A DNA stretch of 64,000 nt from NCBI GenBank assembly GCA_025765595.1, contig JAIVFH010000128.1, forward strand, positions 1-64,000, written 5' to 3'. The position numbers and the translations under genes were made by a program. The first letter of the stretch is position 1; each line of letters opens with the position of its first letter. This document shows positions 10,706 through 20,560 of this stretch, one piece after another. The notes below the pieces were generated by a model. That model worked only from the letters and a program-made list of their open reading frames with translations, ran no database searches and was not told the DNA's origin. The DNA comes from Obelidium mucronatum. Its lineage: Eukaryota; Chytridiomycota; Chytridiomycetes; Chytridiales; Chytriomycetaceae.

Positions 10706-11041
10706 GAAGTTAGGCTGCCAAATGGTGACTGGGAGTCAAAAATAAACAATTACAATAAAAATAAATATTAACAAGTGCAAGGATCACACCACTGCTTCAC
10801 ATCCAATTAATCCCCGACAATCCCCGCACAAGCATTCCCGTTCTTTGAATCCGTGCACTGCTGATACAACCCGTTATCCTTGTTTGATTACACAGACCAG
10901 GAACGGCCGTAGAACCCAAGCCCGTTGGTAAGATGTTTAGGGCTTGCACCCGCCGCGATCCAAGCGTCCACCGACTCTTCCTGCGACAGCGGTTGAACGT
11001 ATCCAGCGCTATTCACAGCCGGTTGTTTGACTCCATCCCCC

Positions 11042-11248
11042 ACGTTCTGGCTGGATACTCACCCAGCCGTAGAGGCGTGGTTGGTGCTTGATGTGCTGCT
11101 GCTGGCGCTGGACATCCTGTCAGACCCGTGGGGCTTTGTTGCGACCCGACCCGAGATCTGAGCAACAGCTGTTCTATGAAGTGGAAGTGGAATGGTTTTT
11201 GAAAGAACACAACAGAACATGACAAACTTCCAAAGGGCGGCACAGAGT
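11042..11248 (+). repeat. Direct repeat, copy 2
   Basis: Second copy of the 10283-10487 repeat. It diverges after the GCGGCACA block, where the flanking sequences differ. Confidence 0.75.
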
Positions 11249-11439
11249 GAACCTGCGATTTTAGCTTGCCTGAGTGAATCAGCACTGAAAATTTTTTTTC
11301 TGCTCTTTGCGATATCAATCTGGATTCACTCAGACAAGATTTTAGCCAAAAATCTAGGCTCAGTGTCAGCCTTGCTCTCGGAACTCTCAAAAAGAAAAAA
11401 ATAAAAAAAATTTCCATTTTCGAGCCCCAGCGAGAAGGC

Positions 11440-12590
11440 TCACCCGGTCTTTTCCTGTGTGTCAATAAAAGATTGGGAAATTTTTTCCGTCTCCCCAATC
11501 TTTCATTGGCAGGAAAAAGAGACGCTTTTTGAGACCGGAGAAAAAACAGAAAAAAGCAAAGTCCCGTCCAAGTCTATGAAGAAACTTCAAGTGCGAATCA
11601 ACTCACCAACGGGCCGCAATCGAATCGACGTCAACCGAAAGCGGTACTGACTCTTCAATCGGCCAGCAGCTGTCGACGACGACCCGGAGGCGACGGCAGA
11701 GGCCTTTACGGCTGTCAGCGAGATGCAGCGCCAACAGCAACGGCAGCGGCAGCGGTAGCAATCCGTTCCGTCTGCGGCCAGAAGTTCTCACGGCGGATAC
11801 AATGAGGACTTCGAAACAATGGAAGCATCGATCAATGGTAGTGTCTTTATTCTTCATGCTCTATTCCATCCCTTGCAGGTCCTCATTAATATTCACTAAT
11901 ATTTACAGTTCCTCTTCTACGTCTTCTTCTTTTTCTTCTTCTTCTTCACAGGTATTGAAGAGTCTGACGACGCCGAAACCGAGATGACGATGAGTTCAAT
12001 GTTCGCTTGCAGTCCCAACAAACGCGTCGCTAACATGGACCTCTGATTCTGAAGTTTGGGTCTCGCTCATGCACGACTCAACCACGTGCCACTTCCTGCC
12101 ACTGTTAGAGCGCCAGAAAACGTTCCGGTTGGACACTCATTGCGTGAATCAAGGCGTTGCTAGACGCGCTGCTGGGAATATGTGAAGAATAAAAACACTA
12201 CCTTGAAGTGGGTTGATGCTTCCATTGTTTCGAAGTCCTCATTGTATCCGCTGTGAGAGCTTCTGGCCGCAGACGGAACGGATTGCTACCGCTGCCGCTG
12301 CCGTTGCTGTTGGCGCTGTATCTCGCTGACAGGCAGTGACAGCCGTAAAGGCCTCTGCCGTCGCTTCGGGGTTGCCATCGACTGCAGCTGGTGGTTGGTT
12401 AATACTGTCGATTCGATTGCGGCCCGTTGGTCAGTTGATTCGCACTTGCTGTTTCTTCATGGACTTGGACTTCTGTTTTTTGTCCGGTCTCAAAAAGCGT
12501 CTCTTTTTCCTGCCAATGAAAGATTATTGGGGAGACGGAAAAAATTTCCCAATCTTTTATTGACACACAGGAAAAGACCGGGTGAGAAGG
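11440..12590. repeat. Foldback element: two ~0.4-kb inverted arms
   Basis: The left arm (about 11440-11856) starts CTCACCCGGTCTTTTCCTG. It recurs in reverse complement at about 12184-12590, with a single-copy centre of about 330 bp. The arms share the GATTGGGAAATTTTTTCCG and GAACGGATTGCTACCGC blocks with only scattered differences. Such long inverted arms without a coding centre fit a foldback or non-autonomous DNA element. Ends are approximate and I could not define a target duplication. Confidence 0.65.
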
Positions 12591-12909
12591 CTGATAGACA
12601 ATCTTCAAAACCCGCCAACTCCATTTTTTGTAGCGGAAGAACCAGCGGATGGATCTTCCTCAAATTCGGCACAGGTGTAGTTCAACGTATTTTATTAGTT
12701 TTGGCGGCCTTTTGGCCACGTGTTTCTGACAGTTTCCGTTTGAATAGTGGGGCCGCGTTTCAGACGTCTCCAGTGGACTCAAAACACGCTATATGCTCCT
12801 ATCTCTTGTTTTTTTTTGCAGTATATCCAATATATCAACATATTCTATTACCGTTTGACACGTTGATTTGACCTGGAAATCATTTTTTGTTCTGTCCGGA
12901 AACACATCA

Positions 12910-14574
12910 ATGTCACTAGAACATGATCCCATCTTGGAAGCATGCATCCTGCTAACTGCCAAGTACTACGAGAGTGCTCCTCGTGACTATCAAATTGCTT
13001 GCGTCAAGGCTGTGTTGAATGGGAAAGACTGCGTATTGATTCAAAGGACCGGCGGAGGCAAGACATACACTTTTTACCTGTCTCTGCTGGCTCACATGCA
13101 AAGAATGGCGGATTCTTGTAATCGAAAATCGGTTTTGTTCATTATATCTCCACTCTTGGCAATCATGATTGACCAAATGGCAAATTTGGAGAAATCAGAC
13201 ATACCCCTTCGACCGGCAGCTTTGGATCATTGGATATGAACAAGATTGGGAATTCTTCAACACTGGAATTGCTTGAGAGTGGAAATGTTGATGTTGTGTG
13301 GATGACTCCGGAATTTTTAACAAGTATTCTTGGAGGAAAGGATATGAAGATACTCAAAGTCATTCAAAAATTTGCGTTCGCGATTGCAGTAGACAAATGG
13401 CACGAAATGACCAACGCGGGAGATGTTTGGAGACAAGACTATTTGAATCTGGAGAACATTCGTGTTCATTTCAAGGATATTCCTTTCATTGCAGCTTCAG
13501 CAACGGTTCCAAAGTCAATGTACAACAAGATGTGCAATTGACTGAGATTGAGACCAGGATTTGCCGAAATTATGGGGTGTGTGGATCGGCCAAACTTGTT
13601 TTACGATGTCCGGGAGCGGAAGGAAATGCAAAAGGATCTTGGATTCATCAAAATAGCTCTTGAAACAAAAACTTTTGATCCAAGTGTTTTTGTTCTGGTC
13701 CTCTTCTGTGATTCAAAGACCACACTGAACAAGATTTACACGTACCTTTCAGCTGGCATCTCCAATTACCCCCCCATGCTCACTCACTTAACTGCCTTGT
13801 CTTCGGAATCCCACAAAAACGCAGTACTAGACCTGATTCAAGAAAACCCTAATCAATTGAAGGTTATTTGCACCACTCAAATGCTGGGCCAGGGCTTGGA
13901 CCATCCTTCATTAGAACTGTTGTTCATTACAAGACTCCAGTATCATTTTGCAATGCTGCCCAGGAATTTGGGAGGACTAAAAGGGATGGATTGCCCAGTC
14001 GTTGTCTCTTCTTCCACTCCCTCCAGGATTTATCAGACAAGAAAAGCGATTCTGTGGCGTTGAAGGAGAGTAAGGCCACCAACAGAGAGATGTACTCTCT
14101 CTTTGTATCAACACCTTCAACTTCAAATCCAGTTTGCCGAAGGAAGGTTCTTTTGGGGTACTTTAAGGGGCTTGATCCGGTACCAAATGACCGATGCTGT
14201 GATGCTTGTGAGTCTCGTAAACCAACTATACCCCAGTCTGGCTTGATTCCATATGTGTCCAACACTCCATTGCTCAAACAAAAAAGGCACATTCGCTCGC
14301 AATGTGGATTGACAGTTGAAGAATCCATTAAACTGTTTTCGGAGCTGTCAGAATGGTGGGAAAGCTGTTTGATTGGAGTACCATGGGAGTTGGGACTTTG
14401 CAGATTCCCACAGGAAGTCATTGACGATATTTGCAGAGATCTGAAGGGTGTGGTTCTCGACTCATTTGTTGATTGGATGGATAGTTTCGAAGACAAATGG
14501 AAAATTGAAGCAAAAACACTTGTTGTTGCATATTTGAAGGAGTTAAAGAAAATGCCTAAGGTGAGAACGGGGCG
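12910..14574 (+). pseudogene. RecQ-family helicase, decayed
   Basis: The sequence begins MSLEHDPILEAC at 12910. It contains Walker A (QRTGGGKT), LLFIISPLL-type motif Ia, a degenerate DExH box (AVDKWHEM) and motif III AASATV. Later come CTTQMLGQGLD and a degenerate motif VI QEFGRTKRDG. The RecQ zinc-binding subdomain follows (CRRKVLLGYF ... CCDAC). The frame changes near 13220, meets an in-frame TGA at 13539-13541 and shifts again near 13925, so no single protein is made. RecQ helicases unwind DNA 3'-5'. Free-standing, mutated RecQ copies in fungal repeat regions are often telomere-linked or transposon-borne, and that interpretation here is inference. A MITE now covers the original stop. Confidence 0.82.
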
Positions 14575-15003
14575 GGGGTCACCCCGCGGGGCACCCCTGC
14601 CCCGATACTCCGGGGTCCGGGGTAGGGGTCGACTTGAACCCCGCCCCGCACTCCCTGCACTCCCCCAAGGTAAGATAAAATATCTATAAAAAGCCAATTT
14701 AGCTGGCATTTTAGTGCGTTTTTTGACCACTTACATGCTCTCGGGCAGCAATTTGACTGTAGTTAGCATTTTTTTCTTTTGAATTTTATTTATTTATGAA
14801 AAAAATAAAAACCAAAAAATTTTTTCTTCGAAATTTTATTAAAAAAATTTTACTCTGTTTTTATTTCTAAAATACACACACCGCCAGAGGTAAGCCACAG
14901 CCCTGAGGGTTGCCCCGCAGGGCGCGGGGAAATCCTGACCCCGACCCCCAAAGATGCAGGGAAAGTCCTGCCCCGCCCCCAACCCCGCCCCGTTCTCACC
15001 TTA
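14557..15003. mobile_element. hAT-like MITE with 8-bp target duplication
   Basis: The ends are TAAGGTGAGAACGGGGCGGG and its inverted copy at 14984-15003. The element is flanked on both sides by AAAATGCC (14549-14556 and 15004-15011). The 8-bp duplication and the first bases TAAGG fit the hAT consensus YARNG. Each arm is a GC-rich block of about 110 bp around an AT-rich centre. There is no coding capacity. Removing it brings the RecQ frame to a TGA three bases after the insertion point. Confidence 0.85.
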
Positions 15004-15041
15004 AAAATGCCAAATTGACCAAATAAAAAGTAACACAATTA

Positions 15042-15985
15042 TTATTTCGTTAAATCAAAAATTTCAACACCATCCTCGTCAAACACCCGTTCATCTAACT
15101 CCTCAATATCATCCTCATCCCCAAATCCACAAAAAAAGTTCTTCAGCTGCCGAGCAATATATCCATCCTTGACTGACTCCTTGTAACCAACTTCCAGCAC
15201 AGGTTTAAAGGCATATTCACCCACTTTGAAGTCGCCTTGTACTCGATTCATCTGAGATTTGACATCAAACATCATGGTCTCCTTGTCTTTTTTTGTATCC
15301 ACATTGTGATGATATGCTCGTCTTCTTGGAATGTCCAAGTGGTCAAAAAGAGAGCTAGTCAAGCTACAGACATGAGATGCAGTCATAGAAACTGTTTGGG
15401 TATGATTCCAGTTGCGGTTACTTCCTGCTTTGGATTGAAGTGACTTCATGGCAAGGACTTCATGCATATTCCTCGTTCCTGAGGAGTCATCATTGATAAA
15501 TCCCACAACTGACGCACACTTCCCTGTGCGTATTTTTTGGAGTGTCTCTTGAGCAATGGCAAGAACAGCTTATGCATGATATTCACGCCTTCTCCGTCAC
15601 CATAGCGAATGCAATCGTAGAAGACCAATGATTGAAGTCGCAAGCGTATAAATTGCAGCATGTAGTTGCGGAAAGGGTGGGTTTCCAAAGGAGAATACTC
15701 CGTAGCACGCTTTCCTTTGTTTACAATTGGCTTCAATTGATAGACTGCTCTGTTAACATGAAGCAGGAGAGTATTCACAATGTAGTCCAGCTTTTCTTGA
15801 CTACCTGACTGCAGTCCTGACAGGTCATTGGCACAATCCACCGTAATAGAGTCAGCAAGTGCAACAACATAGGTGCTAAGGGAGCCGTTTAGCACATCTT
15901 GCATCTTGTAGAATGTCGCTTTCTTGGCATTGATATTCTGCCAGAAACCGCTTAGGAGTTGTTTATTGTTTAACAGTAGTGGCAC
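15042..15985 (-). pseudogene. DUF6589-like transposon-associated protein, frameshifted
   Basis: Two overlapping minus-strand ORFs (15446-15985 and 15042-15506) read as one protein with a frame change near 15480. Recognisable pieces are YGDGEGVNIMHKLFLPLLKR, KYAQG..RQLWDL, GTRNMHEVLAMKSLQSK and a C-terminal acidic tail. The GDG..LLP.LK..YA order, followed by a glycine-containing N-x-H-E block, recalls the DUF6589 proteins common in fungal repeat regions. The assignment rests on pattern memory only and is uncertain. No start upstream of 15985 is certain. Confidence 0.4.
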
Positions 15986-16481
15986 AGTCCTTTGCCACTA
16001 GAGAAAACTAATTAACTAAATTAAAATAAACACTCAGCGTATTCCTGGGGATTAGTAAGTTGTGAAATTCCAACGGTCCCTGATATTGGAATTGCTTATC
16101 AAAGCTGCCCGCACTGTCTCAAGGCTCAAGGGATTAGTAAAACAATAAATAAATAAACGAATAATAACAGAATAAACACGTAAATAAATAAATAAATAAC
16201 TAATTCCCCTCGCATGCTCTTTCCGCTACTTATGGTAACTGGAGGAGTCTTCGCGTCAGATCGCGTTCAACAACGCCTCACATCCGCGTCAGATCCTCTC
16301 CATCTCTGGTTCAATGACATCACCCAGTCTGTGCTTCCTGGACTTTCTCGGTTCCCTCGCGCGTGGCCCGTTTCACCCGACTCCATGTGAGCTACGGCTT
16401 CCACCCAGTTTCCCGCTATGAGAGGTCCAGTTAATCCCTGCGTTAGATCATTACTCGCTGCCGCAGATCCCCGGATTGGCG
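15986..16481. other. Probable 3' end/LTR remnant of the gypsy element
   Basis: Non-coding. On the minus strand it follows the integrase stop directly, as a 3' untranslated region and LTR would, but no second LTR copy is in the window to define its ends. An AT-rich AATAAATA stretch lies at 16145-16200. Confidence 0.35.
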
Positions 16482-18575
16482 CTAAAGGTATGACTTGGAT
16501 CTAGCCCCGCCGCTCTCTTCGTCTTCTGAGATGGGGACTATATCCCTAATGGCCTGGGCCGGTTTAGGATACAAGGGGTCATCAGGACTGATGCCAAAGA
16601 AGGCATCAGAGGGTAGACGTGCATCACGGCCATGATACATGAAGAAAGGTGTTTCGCCTGTTGACGAGTGAACATGTGTGCAATATGCAAACAGAATGAA
16701 GGGTAGAATATCATCCCAATCATTAAAATCATACTGATTAATGTAAGCTCGTAATTCCTGGGATAAGGTCTTGATTAACCTCTCCACAGGTCCGTTAGCC
16801 CGGGGCCAGTATGGTGCTGTGAAGGTTTTATAGAACCCCATCACCTTACTCACTTGTTTCATTAAGTCATCGTCCAATGGAGGGCCGTTATCTGAATGAA
16901 CAAATACAGGTAACCCCGTTCTTGTAAACACTTCTTTTACCAAGGCTTCGCAAACAGTCTTGACAGACAAATTAGGCAAAGGAACTGCTTCAGCCCATTT
17001 TGTGAAACTGTCTACAATTACCATGACATACCGATTGTGCGAGGCTGACTCAGTCAGGGGTCCCATGAAGTCAACAAAGACTCTTTCCCAGGGATACTCA
17101 CCAAGTGGAATAGGATGCACAAAGCCAGTCCTAGCTGCATAATCCTTAGACTTTTGGCAATCCTCGCAAGACTGGATATGGTTTTTCAAATCACTTATAA
17201 TGGAGGGCCACCAAAACCTGTCAAGTAATGAGGGTAGGATTTTGGAAGTACCCAAGTGGCCACTGAACAAGTCATCATGATGCTTTTCTAAGATCTCCCT
17301 TCGAAGACCATCTGGTACACACAATGCTATTCGGCCAGGCATACGACGCATAGTAGCAGAAGCTATGTCTGAGACACGGTATAAGAGCCCTTGATTATCC
17401 AACACTAAATACTTTGATCCTAAGGCCATCATCTCAGGCTCCTTGTTTTCAGGAACAATACCTTCTTCCCAATATCTAATAATGGGTCCAAAAATAGGAT
17501 CTGCAAGCTGAAGTTCACGAATGCGCTTAGTGTCAAAACCAAAGAGAGGTAATGTAGTGAAACCCAAGTTGCACTCCAGGAATTCAGATTGATATGTTGC
17601 ATAATCCCCCCTTGTCATTTCAGGAGAGACCCAATCGGTTTTGTCTACAGCACCAAAGTCGAGTTTTAAGTGATCTAACTTAATATCAGCTCGCAGGCGT
17701 AAGTGGTCCCTCATGTTAGTGCTAGTGTCCACTCGAACATCAAAATAACAAGGCTCAATACGTTTATCAATGAGTATATGGTCAATTCTCCAGAAAGGAT
17801 ACTCCTTTTGGTCCACGGTCTTTAAGGTCCAGGTTCCCCTCATATCCAAAGGGTGCTTAACTCTAAAGCTATCATGGAAATTGTTAAGCATGGACGCAAA
17901 CCATTCTTGCTCAACTTTGGTTATAGTTGAACGAAATCGTTCAGTGAGACGTTCCTCCATCACAAACAGAAGTACATCCTTATCGGAGGGGGCTATATTG
18001 AAGTCGCCAGTGGCTATAACAAGGTGTGTTTCCTGTAGTTTGCTACAATGCTCCTTGAAACTGTTTAGGAATTGCAGTTTATACTCCTGCCTTTCATCTG
18101 TACGCATACCACTAGGAATGTAAGCAGTTGTCACTGCTACTTCTCCAATTGTTAAAGTAATAATTCGACCCTCGTCCTCAGCTCTGGAGTTGTACATTCC
18201 ACTTCGAATGGAACTCTCCTCAACTTGATGTGCAAGTTCGCGTCGCCAAATGATGGCAACACCTGCATACCCCAGGGTTTTGTCGTTAAAGTGACAATTC
18301 CACTCTTCAAGTTTGCTCATAGCTTCAAATAATTTCTTACTTTTGTTATCAGTGCCCATCCGCGTCTCTTGGAGGCAGATGATACTGCTTCCCATTGAGT
18401 TGAAGAAGAGCGACAATTGTTTGTCAACAGCTTCTTTATCCAGCTTGTTTTCTTTAATGTACTTTTTTAGTAACTGTCTTAATCCATTGATATTCCAAGT
18501 CACTACATTGAGGCTATGTCCCTCAGCCTTAAAAGGCTTTACAGGTTGTTTTGGCACCTTTTGTAGATCTGTCAT
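16482..18575 (-). CDS. Ty3/gypsy Pol segment: AP-endonuclease-like (EEP) domain fused to integrase
   Basis: One uninterrupted 697-aa ORF. Residues 22-302 form an ExoIII/APE1-type endonuclease with all expected active-site motifs: WNINGLR (N28), LQETR (E70), AYIPSG (Y152), GDFNIAPSD (D191, N193), WRIDHILID (D265) and RDHLRL (H291). Residues 425-650 are a Ty3/gypsy integrase: H433, H440, C470 and C473 zinc site, then VDFMG (D502), HSDNGP (D562) and GPVERL (E598). Integrases insert LTR-element cDNA; ExoIII-type enzymes nick abasic or target DNA. An ExoIII-type domain is typical of non-LTR elements, so its place here is odd. The ORF lies +1 relative to the upstream RNase H ORF and follows its stop by 13 bp. 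Its start could be earlier than the ATG at 18575, since the frame stays open upstream. Confidence 0.9.
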   Translation of the reverse strand: MTDLQKVPKQPVKPFKAEGHSLNVVTWNINGLRQLLKKYIKENKLDKEAVDKQLSLFFNSMGSSIICLQETRMGTDNKSKKLFEAMSKLEEWNCHFNDKTLGYAGVAIIWRRELAHQVEESSIRSGMYNSRAEDEGRIITLTIGEVAVTTAYIPSGMRTDERQEYKLQFLNSFKEHCSKLQETHLVIATGDFNIAPSDKDVLLFVMEERLTERFRSTITKVEQEWFASMLNNFHDSFRVKHPLDMRGTWTLKTVDQKEYPFWRIDHILIDKRIEPCYFDVRVDTSTNMRDHLRLRADIKLDHLKLDFGAVDKTDWVSPEMTRGDYATYQSEFLECNLGFTTLPLFGFDTKRIRELQLADPIFGPIIRYWEEGIVPENKEPEMMALGSKYLVLDNQGLLYRVSDIASATMRRMPGRIALCVPDGLRREILEKHHDDLFSGHLGTSKILPSLLDRFWWPSIISDLKNHIQSCEDCQKSKDYAARTGFVHPIPLGEYPWERVFVDFMGPLTESASHNRYVMVIVDSFTKWAEAVPLPNLSVKTVCEALVKEVFTRTGLPVFVHSDNGPPLDDDLMKQVSKVMGFYKTFTAPYWPRANGPVERLIKTLSQELRAYINQYDFNDWDDILPFILFAYCTHVHSSTGETPFFMYHGRDARLPSDAFFGISPDDPLYPKPAQAIRDIVPISEDEESGGARSKSYL

Positions 18576-18588
18576 AGATTTGATTCGA

Positions 18589-19389
18589 CTATCTTTTGAG
18601 CGGTTTTTTAGAATGCGTTTTGGAAAGATCGCTAATTAGCTTCTGAGTTTCATCAACCGCTTCTCCCACCAGTGTTTCATAGTGGTGCAAATATTCTTTC
18701 TTTGCATATTCCAACTCATAGTGTGAGCGGTTTCCCTTTAAGCCATAAATTAATGCTTGAGTCATCGAAATTAATGGGGGTAACTCAACCCCTTGGTCAT
18801 TCTCTGACCATTTACCCTCTTTTTCAAGAATGAAGTAATCTTTGAAACAAAATGATGTTTCTGCGTCGGTAGTTTCAACTTCTTCTGGCAGTTTAACATT
18901 GGAGTGAATGTTCACCCTGGATAGGGTGTCAGCCACAATTTGGTTTTTTCCTGCAACATGGGTGAGAGTAATGTTGTAATTGCTTAGGGCATAAGCCCAT
19001 CTAGCAAATCTACCGGTTAGTTCACCTTTCTTAAACAAAGGTATCAGGGCTGAATGATCTGTCTCAATTGTTATTTTGCAACCAAATACCCATCTGTCAA
19101 AGGTATTTACAGCCCATACACATGCAAGACCTTCACGATCTGTGTTGGAATATCTCTGCTCCACTTCAGACAATGTCCGTGAAATGAAAGCAACAGGTTT
19201 TCTGGATGACTTAAGGCCATCTTTGCCCTTAAGATAAATTGCAGCTCCCAGCGCATGCTTAGAAGCGTCACATTCGATAATAAATTCATTTACATCACCA
19301 GGTTCCTGTGATGGATCAACAAGGACTATGTCTTGCTGTAACTTTGATATAAGCCCTTTAAAAGCTTCATTGCACTCAAATGTCCAACT
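18589..19389 (-). CDS. Ty3/gypsy RNase H domain (5'-truncated Pol)
   Basis: The frame contains FIIECDASKHALGAAIY, KPVAFISRTLSEVEQRYSNTDREGLACVWA, ETDHSALIPL and VADTLSRV, giving the D-E-D-D active site of gypsy RNase H. The genuine gypsy part begins near SWTFECNEAFKGL. The N-terminal residues of the open frame (to 19473) are encoded by the copia LTR that has replaced the RT domain. After RNase H there is a linker of about 80 residues, then a stop at 18589-18591 and a frame change to the endonuclease-integrase ORF. Confidence 0.85.
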   Translation of the reverse strand, partial: SWTFECNEAFKGLISKLQQDIVLVDPSQEPGDVNEFIIECDASKHALGAAIYLKGKDGLKSSRKPVAFISRTLSEVEQRYSNTDREGLACVWAVNTFDRWVFGCKITIETDHSALIPLFKKGELTGRFARWAYALSNYNITLTHVAGKNQIVADTLSRVNIHSNVKLPEEVETTDAETSFCFKDYFILEKEGKWSENDQGVELPPLISMTQALIYGLKGNRSHYELEYAKKEYLHHYETLVGEAVDETQKLISDLSKTHSKKPLKR

Positions 19390-20007
19390 TGTTGATTTGC
19401 GGCGAGCTAATGTAAGCTTTATGTGGTTATAATTGTTTGTCAGGAGACAAGTTGTTGTCTTTTTCCCTGCCACAGACTCCGCTTTTATAGCGTTTTACTG
19501 TTGCTTTAGTCTTTTACATGGTCCCATTGAGACCTGTTGAGGTTGAAAACCTCGTATCCCATTTCCCCATTGAGGCGGTGCATCAACTTGGTATGGCGAT
19601 TTCCAATTGGGGGAAATTAGTGAAGGGGAAATTTATCACTTATTAATAAAGGTTACATTTACAAAATGTCTTCATCTTTCTACATGTGAGCAGCTGATAA
19701 AACCACATGCCGCCAAGGTCCAAAAGCATAACCCATCTCTGGTTAAGGCGTCCCTTAATCTCGGCAGCGCACGGCCGATGTATTATGGTGTTTTGGTTTG
19801 GAAAGCATGCAGGAAAGATGGACTTGGTGCAGCGGTCAAGGCGCTGGCTTTGAGAGCGTTATGCCCCGGGTTCGAATCACGGAAACTCCTTTTATTCAAA
19901 CAATAAAGATTCGGGTTGAATTATTCAATCCGTACAACTTATAGTTTATTTCTAATCTCTGTTAAGTAGTGCAAGTGATATTGTATCTTTATGCGTAATA
20001 CTCAACA
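19390..20007 (-). repeat. Copia-2 LTR (618 bp), inserted in the gypsy element
   Basis: On the plus strand it begins TGTTGATTTGCGGCG and ends ATACTCAACA, so it has the terminal TGTTGA/TCAACA inverted repeat of an LTR. On the coding (minus) strand it follows the RNase H end and a purine tract at 20008-20016, as a 3' LTR should. It contains a tRNA-like segment around 19829-19895. Confidence 0.8.
19826..19895 (+). other. tRNA-like segment within the LTR
   Basis: It holds an A-box-like GGTGCAGCGGTCAAGG and a near-canonical B box GGTTCGAATC with the usual spacing. Acceptor and anticodon stems have mismatches and the anticodon position is unclear. It is a tRNA relic or Pol III promoter rather than a working tRNA. 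A copy occurs inverted near 21925-21995. Confidence 0.45.
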
Positions 20008-20020
20008 TTCCCCCGCAATA

Positions 20021-20553
20021 TTACTTGGCTGCGTTTCGGGGTGTGGTGGAAGATTTGACTTCTTGCAACATAGCCAAACTTCGTAACCCAAGATTGAATG
20101 TCGCCTCTCGATGTTCAGTAGGCCCAACTGCTTTCGTTAAGAAATCAGCCCACATTTGTTCGGTCGGAGTGTCCTCAAGGACCACTGTGCCGTTGTTAAT
20201 GTGGTAGTTTAAGTTCTTATCTTTCACGTCCATATGTTTAATACGTTGATGTTGACCTTCCTCATTAGCGATGAGAATACTTGACGTGTTATCTTGTTTA
20301 ATAACAATATGATCTTGACCAGAGATACCCGAAGATTTCATAAGCTGCAATAGCCAGATAATCTCGCGTATGGCTTCAGAGAGCGCAATGAGTTCTGCTT
20401 CAGTGGATGACAAAGCAACAGTAGTCTGTTTCCTTGACTGCCACATGATTGCAGCGCCAGCGAAGAGAATAACAATGCCTGTTCTAGAAGCGCGTCCTTT
20501 AGCTTCAGCAAAGCTTGCATCTGCGTAGCAGATTGGTTGTAGTGTAGGATCAT
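20021..20553 (-). pseudogene. Copia-2 RNase H, frameshifted from RT
   Basis: The ORF 20021-20446 contains WQSRKQTTVALSSTEAELIALSEA, IKQDNTSSILIA, HMDVKDKNLNYHI and WADFLTKAVG, the classical copia RNase H motifs. It is preceded by a short out-of-frame piece that still encodes GYADASFAEAK-like sequence in another frame. The Pol polyprotein is therefore broken between RT (stop at 20561) and RNase H. Confidence 0.8.
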
Positions 20554-20560
20554 TTAGGAA

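Larger units (their letters stand above)
9501..12909. other. Repeat-rich non-coding stretch
   Basis: After the GTPase stop I find no convincing gene until 12910. The segment contains at least three diverged copies of one repeat family: around 9740-10330, 11775-12140, and inverted at 12184-12590. All share ACAATGAGGACTTCGAAACA-like and GCGCCAGAAAAACGTTC-like blocks. No transposase or RT remnant is evident, so the class of element is unknown. Confidence 0.6.

Noticed and set aside
12868..13541. Active RecQ gene with introns at the frame changes
   Set aside because: No GT-AG pairs fit the frame changes near 13220 and 13925, and an in-frame TGA lies at 13539, so decay is simpler.
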